Source: Sarcina sp. DSM 11001 (lineage in GTDB: Bacteria; Bacillota; Clostridia; Lachnospirales; Lachnospiraceae). From it: a stretch of 64,000 nucleotides of DNA. Numbering within the stretch: position 1 is the first letter of the stretch; each line of letters begins with the position of its first letter. Shown here one piece after another: positions 59,229 through 64,000 of the stretch. The notes beneath the pieces were generated by a model, which saw only the letters and a list, made by a program, of their open reading frames with translations, made no database searches and was not told where the DNA came from. The stretch is taken from NCBI RefSeq assembly GCF_900101015.1, contig NZ_FNFZ01000006.1:1-64000 (forward strand), in the 5' to 3' direction. The translations under genes were made by a program, and so were the position numbers.

Positions 59229-61949
59229 ATGGATCAGTACACAGTCACAGGAATGAGCTGCGCGGCCTGTCAGGCGCGCGTGGAGAAGGCGGTCTCCAAA
59301 GTCGAGGGAGTGAGCAGCTGCAACGTGAGTCTGCTCACGAATACGCTGGCGGTGGAGGGAACAGCTTCGCCGGAGGCGGTCATGCAGGCCGTGGAGAATG
59401 CGGGCTACGGCGCGGCGCCCAAGGGTGCCGGAAGCGCGGCAGGCGCCGGATCCGCGGGGGCAGGGAGCCGGGGCGCCCTGGGGAGTCTCTCCGCGAAACT
59501 GGCGGCGGAGGAGGATGCGCTGAAGGACCGGGAGACACCGGTCCTGAAAAAACGTCTTCTGACTTCGCTGGGCTTTCTCATCGTCCTCATGTATTTTTCC
59601 ATGGGGCATATGATGCTGGGATTACCCCTGCCGGCCTTTTTTACAGGCAACCATGTGGCGATGGGTCTGATCCAGCTCCTTCTGGCCGCCATCGTCATGG
59701 TGATCAACCAGAAGTTTTTCGTGAGCGGGTTTAAGAGCCTGCTGCACGGCGCGCCCAACATGGATACGCTGATCGCCATGGGCTCCGGCGCGGCCTTTAT
59801 CTACAGCACGGTGATGCTGTTCGCGATGACACGCGCGCAGACCGATGGAAATATGGCTGCGGTCTCGCAGTATATGATGGAGTTCTATTTCGAATCCGCT
59901 GCGATGATACTGACTTTGATCACAGTGGGCAAGATGCTGGAGGCCAGGTCCAAAGGACGCACGACGGACGCGCTGAAGAGCCTGATGAGGCTTGCGCCCC
60001 GGACTGCGACAGTCATCCGGGACGGGCAGGAGCAGGAGATCGGGATCGATTACGTGCGGACGGGAGATATTTTTGTTGTGCGTCCGGGCGAGAACATCCC
60101 TGTGGACGGTATCGTCCTCGAGGGATCGAGCGCGGTCAATGAGGCAGCGCTCACGGGCGAGAGCATTCCGGTGGATAAAAAGGAGGGAGACGAGGTCTCG
60201 AGCGCGACCCTGAACCAGTCCGGCTATCTGCGCTGCGAGGCGACGCGTGTCGGAGAGGACAGCACTCTCGCCCAGATCATCCAGATGGTGAGCGACGCGG
60301 CTGCGACAAAGGCGCCCATCGCCAGGCTGGCGGACACGATCTCGGGAGTCTTCGTACCGGCGGTCATCGGGATCGCCCTGGTCGTGATCTTCTTCTGGCT
60401 TGTGATCATGCACCGGCCGGCCGGCTTCGCGCTGGCCCGCGGCATCTCTGTGCTTGTCGTGAGCTGTCCCTGTGCACTGGGGCTGGCGACGCCGGTTGCG
60501 ATCATGGTCGGCAACGGCATGGGCGCGAAAAACGGCATCCTCTATAAGACTGCGGAAGCCCTGCAGGAGACAGGCAACGTGCAGATCGTAGCCCTGGACA
60601 AAACGGGGACGATCACGAAGGGGGAACCCGTCGTGACAGATATTCTTCCGGCGGACAAGGTTTCGGCAGAGGAACTGCTGACCTGGGCGGCAGCGCTGGA
60701 ATCCCGCAGCGAACATCCGCTGGCCAGGGCTGTTCTGGATCATGCGGCAGCTGTGTCTGCAGGAAGCGCAGAAGTATTTCCGGATTACAGGGCCCTTTCC
60801 GTCTCGGATTTCGAGGCAGTACCCGGCAATGGCCTGACAGCCGTCTGTGAAGGAAGGAAAATGGCGGGCGGAAACCTGGCCTTTATCCTGACCAGAGTCG
60901 ATCAGCCTGCAGACGCGGACGGTGTCATGGGGACGCAGATCCGCGGAACGGCGGACAGACTGGCGGAAGAGGGGAAGAACCCGCTGTTTTTTGCCCGGGA
61001 CGGACAGTATATGGGCACGATCGCTGTGGCGGACACCATGAAGGAAGACAGTGCGCAGGCTGTTGCGGAGCTTCGCGGTATGGGCATCCATGTTGTCATG
61101 CTGACCGGCGATAACCGCAGGACGGCGGAGGCCATCGGACGCCAGGCGGGCGTCGATGAGGTCGTGGCGGGAGTCCTGCCGCAGGGCAAGGAGGAGGTCA
61201 TCCGCCTTCTGCAGGAAAAGGGCAGGACAGCCATGGTCGGCGACGGCATTAACGACGCTCCGGCGCTGACCCGGGCGGACATCGGCATCGCCATCGGAGC
61301 AGGCACGGACGTAGCGATCGACGCCGCGGATGTCGTCCTAATGAAGAGCCGGCTGACAGATGTCAGTGCTGCCGTGCGCCTTAGCCGGCAGACCTACAAG
61401 ACCATCCTGTGGGGCCTTTTCTGGGCGCTCATCTACAATTCGATCCTCATCCCCATCGCCGCGGGACTCCTCGTCCCCCTGGGCATCACCATGGATCCCA
61501 TGTTCGGCGCGCTCGCCATGAGCCTGTCGAGCTTCTGTGTGGTCACCAATGCGCTCCGCCTGAACCTCATGCAGGTGCACAGCGCCGCAAAGGATACAAA
61601 AAACTGGAAAAACAGCTCCGGGCATCCGCTGCCGCTTGACGCGGACGGGAAGCTTCTGGCCGACTACACCCGCCGGCAGGAAGAGCGGAATAAAGAGGAG
61701 CAGCAAAAAGCGCTGGAAGCGTTGAGAAAGGAGAATCTCATGACTAAGACAATGGAAATCAAGGGTATGATGTGCACCCACTGCGAGGCGACCGTGAAAA
61801 AGGCCCTCGAGGCTGTTGCAGGTGTGACCGCGGCGGATGTCAGCCACGAGAAGGGTACAGCTGTCGTCTCCATGGACGCTGAGATCGCGGATGATGTCCT
61901 CAAAAAGGCGGTCGAAGACAAAGATTATGAGGTGCTCGGCATCGCGTAA
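59229..61949 (+). CDS. copA: Copper-exporting P1B-type ATPase with N- and C-terminal HMA domains
   Basis: The protein has 906 aa. The N-terminal HMA has MSCAAC (Cys11, Cys14). After a Gly/Ala linker come eight TM segments and P-type motifs: TGE loop ALTGESIPV, CPC in SCPCALGLATP, DKTGT phosphorylation site, SEHPLA (HP motif), GDGINDAP. A second HMA (GMMCTHCEA) follows from residue 838, beyond a charged linker (RRQEERNKEEQQKAL). It exports Cu(I) across the membrane and is controlled by CsoR. An internal ribosome binding site and ATG could also release the C-terminal domain as a CopZ-like chaperone. Confidence 0.96.
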   Translation: MDQYTVTGMSCAACQARVEKAVSKVEGVSSCNVSLLTNTLAVEGTASPEAVMQAVENAGYGAAPKGAGSAAGAGSAGAGSRGALGSLSAKLAAEEDALKDRETPVLKKRLLTSLGFLIVLMYFSMGHMMLGLPLPAFFTGNHVAMGLIQLLLAAIVMVINQKFFVSGFKSLLHGAPNMDTLIAMGSGAAFIYSTVMLFAMTRAQTDGNMAAVSQYMMEFYFESAAMILTLITVGKMLEARSKGRTTDALKSLMRLAPRTATVIRDGQEQEIGIDYVRTGDIFVVRPGENIPVDGIVLEGSSAVNEAALTGESIPVDKKEGDEVSSATLNQSGYLRCEATRVGEDSTLAQIIQMVSDAAATKAPIARLADTISGVFVPAVIGIALVVIFFWLVIMHRPAGFALARGISVLVVSCPCALGLATPVAIMVGNGMGAKNGILYKTAEALQETGNVQIVALDKTGTITKGEPVVTDILPADKVSAEELLTWAAALESRSEHPLARAVLDHAAAVSAGSAEVFPDYRALSVSDFEAVPGNGLTAVCEGRKMAGGNLAFILTRVDQPADADGVMGTQIRGTADRLAEEGKNPLFFARDGQYMGTIAVADTMKEDSAQAVAELRGMGIHVVMLTGDNRRTAEAIGRQAGVDEVVAGVLPQGKEEVIRLLQEKGRTAMVGDGINDAPALTRADIGIAIGAGTDVAIDAADVVLMKSRLTDVSAAVRLSRQTYKTILWGLFWALIYNSILIPIAAGLLVPLGITMDPMFGALAMSLSSFCVVTNALRLNLMQVHSAAKDTKNWKNSSGHPLPLDADGKLLADYTRRQEERNKEEQQKALEALRKENLMTKTMEIKGMMCTHCEATVKKALEAVAGVTAADVSHEKGTAVVSMDAEIADDVLKKAVEDKDYEVLGIA
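61740..61949 (+). CDS. Possible internally initiated CopZ-like copper chaperone
   Basis: Within copA, AAAGGAG (61727-61733) lies 6 nt before ATG 61740, in frame. The 69-residue product begins MTKTMEIKGMMCTHC and ends DKDYEVLGIA, the size and motif of free CopZ. This is a nested product, not a separate gene. It parallels E. coli, where a frameshift in copA yields a small chaperone. Translation from here is a prediction. Confidence 0.5.
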   Translation: MTKTMEIKGMMCTHCEATVKKALEAVAGVTAADVSHEKGTAVVSMDAEIADDVLKKAVEDKDYEVLGIA

Positions 61950-62069
61950 AAAAGCAGACATAAGAAGCAGCCGCGAAAAGCAGCTGTAAAAAAGTAAACG
62001 CAAAAGAAAACAATTGGAAAAGCAGACTGTTTTTTAAGAACGTGAGAAATTAAGAACGCGAGAAATGAT

Positions 62070-62109
62070 CAAAGGGGCGTTTCCTGCAGCAACGGGAAGG
62101 CCCCTTTGT
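62070..62109 (+). terminator. Terminator of csoR-copA
   Basis: CAAAGGGGCGTTTCC pairs with GGGAAGGCCCCTTTG across a short loop. The region 61950-62069 before it has AAGCAGC repeats and no gene. Confidence 0.75.
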
Positions 62110-62110
62110 C

Positions 62111-62154
62111 AGGAGACAGTCAGGAAATAGTCAGGAGACAGTCAGGAGGCAGAA
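62111..62154 (+). repeat. 11-nt tandem repeat of a ribosome binding site, four copies
   Basis: The unit AGGAGACAGTC starts at 62111, 62122, 62133 and 62144. The last copy (AGGAGGCAGAA) is the ribosome binding site of the radical SAM gene at 62157. Confidence 0.82.
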
Positions 62155-62156
62155 CC

Positions 62157-63143
62157 ATGCGTCAGAAAATGCTGTCGGAGGCGCTCAGGGAGCGCTTCGG
62201 GACAAAGGTCTATAAGCTGTCGCTGACGAGCGGCTGTACATGCCCGAACCGGGACGGGACGATCGGGACGGGAGGCTGCACTTTTTGTTCCGAGGGAGGC
62301 TCGGGAGAATTCGCGGCTCCTTTTCTTCCGATCGATGAACAGATCAGGGTCGCGAAACAGTGGGTCGACTCGAAATTCCCGGCAAAGATTCCGGTTTCTG
62401 AGCGCAGGTATATCGCCTATTTCCAGTCCTTTACAAATACCTGGGGAGACGTGGACAGACTGCGGCAGCTCTATCTGGAGACGATCCGGAGGCCGGAGAT
62501 CGCCGTTCTGTCGATCGGGACGAGACCGGACTGTCTGCCGGCGGAGATCCTGCAGATGCTGCAGGAACTGCGCTCGATCAAGCCAGTCTGGGTGGAGCTT
62601 GGCCTGCAGACCATGCATGAGCGGACCGCCCGGGCGGTCAACCGGGGATATTCTCTCCCGGTGTTTGAAGAGGCCTGCAGAAACCTGCACACGATCGGCG
62701 TCGAGGTCATCGTCCACCTGATTATGGGACTTCCGGGTGAAACCCGCGAGGATATGCTGGAAACCGTCCGGTACATCTCCCGGCTGGACCCGCTTCCCGA
62801 AGGTATAAAACTTCAGCAGCTTCAGGTGCTGCGCGGAACAGAGATTGGAAAGCTGTACGAAAAGCTGTATGAAAAACTGTATGGAAAACCGTGTGAAAAA
62901 CCTTATCGATATCCCAATCTCAGTGAAGAAACTCACCGCGATATCCGCAGGGAGGAGCAGCCCTTCCCTATCATGTCATTAGAGGAGTACTGCAGCCTGG
63001 TGCGTGACTGTCTGGCGATCCTGCCGGAGAGTATCGTGGTCCACCGCCTGACCGGGGACGGCCCCAAATCACTGCTCATCGAACCGTCGTGGTCTGCGGA
63101 CAAAAAGCGTGTGCTCAATACCATGCGGAAATATCTGACCTGA
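62157..63143 (+). CDS. Radical SAM protein of the YtqA/TIGR01212 type
   Basis: The protein has 328 aa from ATG 62157 (AGGAGG upstream). The N-terminal SGCTCPNRDGTIGTGGCTFC is the cysteine cluster of this family, with a longer spacing than the standard CxxxCxxC. Then YFQSFTNTWGD, VLSIGTRPDCLP, WVELGLQT and IMGLPGET (radical SAM barrel). Residues about 233-253 contain KLYEKLYEKLYGKPCEKP, a repeat-derived insert of 12-nt units in place of a short loop. Family role is uncertain (tRNA or methylthio-type modification suggested). Confidence 0.88.
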   Translation: MRQKMLSEALRERFGTKVYKLSLTSGCTCPNRDGTIGTGGCTFCSEGGSGEFAAPFLPIDEQIRVAKQWVDSKFPAKIPVSERRYIAYFQSFTNTWGDVDRLRQLYLETIRRPEIAVLSIGTRPDCLPAEILQMLQELRSIKPVWVELGLQTMHERTARAVNRGYSLPVFEEACRNLHTIGVEVIVHLIMGLPGETREDMLETVRYISRLDPLPEGIKLQQLQVLRGTEIGKLYEKLYEKLYGKPCEKPYRYPNLSEETHRDIRREEQPFPIMSLEEYCSLVRDCLAILPESIVVHRLTGDGPKSLLIEPSWSADKKRVLNTMRKYLT

Positions 63144-63250
63144 GATTTACAGATCAGCTGTCCGGTATTTTTTCAAATCAGCTGCAGTGCGCTGAAGCTT
63201 AATCCGGATGATTGATCACCCTGGCCGGATGACTGGCGCTGAAGCCGCTG

Positions 63251-64000
63251 TCAATCCAGATGATTGATCATACTGGCCAGATAACCGGCGCCGAAGCCAT
63301 TGTCAATGTTCACGACACTGACACCGCTGGCGCAGGAATTAAGCATTGACAGAAGAGCGGACAGGCCTCCGAAGGAAGCTCCGTAGCCAACACTGGTCGG
63401 CACGGCGATGACAGGGCAGTCAACAAGCCCTCCGATGACACTGGCCAGAGCCCCCTCCATACCGGCGATGGCAATGATGACGCGGGCGGAGAGGATCTCA
63501 TGCTGGTGCGCCAGAAGGCGGTGGAGCCCCGCTACGCCGACGTCGTAGAGACGGATGACTTCATTTCCAAAGGCCTCCGCAGTCAGTGCGGCTTCCTCCG
63601 CGACAGGCATGTCACTGGTGCCGCCTGACGCGATGACGATCCTGCCGCGGCCGTCCGGCACGGGGATCTGTCCGATGATGCCGACCTGGCTGAGGGGGTC
63701 ATAATTCAGGGAAATGCCGCTGCCGACAAGATCAGCGGCTTCCTGAGACATGCGCGAAATAAGGACAAGCTTCTGCCCGTGGGAAATCAGGGAGCGCGCG
63801 ATCCCGAGGATCTGTTCAGGCGTCTTCCCCGCGCCGTAGATCACCTCGGGGATGCCCTGGCGCATGGCGCGGTGCAGATCCGGCCTGGCATAACCGAGAT
63901 TCGCAAATCCGTGTCCGTACGCGGCATTTGTATCATTCGTATCGCAGCCGCAGGAGGGGTCCTGCTCGCTGCTGTGGGGAGCCCCGCCCGGAAGGGCATA
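63251..64000 (-). CDS. larB: LarB, nickel-pincer cofactor biosynthesis (5' end outside window)
   Basis: At least 250 residues are visible; the open frame runs to the right edge, so the N-terminus is missing. An AIR-carboxylase-like core is seen: [100 protein letters not shown] and [14 protein letters not shown]. LarB carboxylates and hydrolyses nicotinic acid adenine dinucleotide to start the cofactor of lactate racemase. The Gly/Ser/Asp-rich segment before GFANLG may be a linker insert. Other lar genes would lie beyond the edge. Confidence 0.93.
   Translation of the reverse strand, partial: YALPGGAPHSSEQDPSCGCDTNDTNAAYGHGFANLGYARPDLHRAMRQGIPEVIYGAGKTPEQILGIARSLISHGQKLVLISRMSQEAADLVGSGISLNYDPLSQVGIIGQIPVPDGRGRIVIASGGTSDMPVAEEAALTAEAFGNEVIRLYDVGVAGLHRLLAHQHEILSARVIIAIAGMEGALASVIGGLVDCPVIAVPTSVGYGASFGGLSALLSMLNSCASGVSVVNIDNGFGAGYLASMINHLD

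Overview
The window looks like a chromosomal segment of an anaerobic Firmicute, most likely a Clostridia/Lachnospiraceae-type gut bacterium. The evidence is a Trp-type T-box leader, the oxygen-independent (CbiK/CbiD/CbiG) cobalamin pathway, a sigma-54 activator beside a -24/-12 promoter, an eight-gene-type set of strong AGGAGG ribosome binding sites, lipoprotein signals with LAAC/TAC/AGC lipoboxes, an LL-diaminopimelate aminotransferase and a DUF1848 protein. Base composition is moderately GC-rich, except for an AT-richer island at about 26.8-28.7 kb. No rRNA, tRNA, CRISPR array or transposase was seen. Families are named from recognisable motifs only; no database was searched.

Layout. 0-1.2 kb: end of an unknown gene and a Phd-Doc toxin-antitoxin pair behind a perfect operator. 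1.45-4.6 kb: Trp T-box leader and trpDCF. 4.8-14.8 kb: VanY-type lipoprotein, DUF434 and DUF1848 proteins, a glyoxalase-fold protein, a nitroreductase, a polar amino-acid ABC system with fused binding protein and permease, and a serine hydrolase lipoprotein. 15.2-16.8 kb: an HprK-like kinase, PqqD-like protein and S24/S26 peptidase triad. 17-18.8 kb: glmS. 19.4-26.4 kb: a sigma-54 activator and an acyl-CoA cluster (enoyl-CoA hydratase, GntP-type permease, class III CoA-transferase, acyl-CoA dehydrogenase). 26.8-28.7 kb: HTH protein and a PD-(D/E)XK-like protein. 29-38 kb: dapL, purA, an AlkD-like protein, a SUV3-like helicase, an MBL hydrolase, a Nudix protein and a Cys-rich protein. 38.4-54.5 kb: a B12 riboswitch followed by a near-complete corrin-ring pathway (cbiK, cobT, cobQ, cbiC, cbiD, cbiF, cbiH, cobK-cbiE-cbiT fusion, cobD, cbiL, cbiG). 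54.4-58.3 kb: phosphoesterases, a TrkA-C membrane protein and a YbaK/ProX-like protein. 58.4-62 kb: csoR-copA copper efflux with CsoR-type operators. 62-64 kb: a radical SAM protein and a partial larB.

The most unusual content is repetitive DNA. (1) A roughly 154-bp palindromic element made of three covarying hairpins occurs twice: in frame inside trpF (162 bp added, flanked by a 6-bp direct repeat, and exact removal restores a normal TrpF) and, reversed, upstream of the sigma-54 activator. (2) A different 191-bp element with perfect 12-bp terminal inverted repeats lies between cbiF and cbiH. (3) Short tandem repeats with fixed periods (11, 14, 15, 16, 17, 20, 31, 42 and about 61 nt) sit at many gene junctions. 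Several begin in the end of one gene, and four supply the Shine-Dalgarno sequence of the next. (4) Related repeats expand coding sequences, adding low-complexity inserts to CobD, CobQ, CobK and a radical SAM protein.
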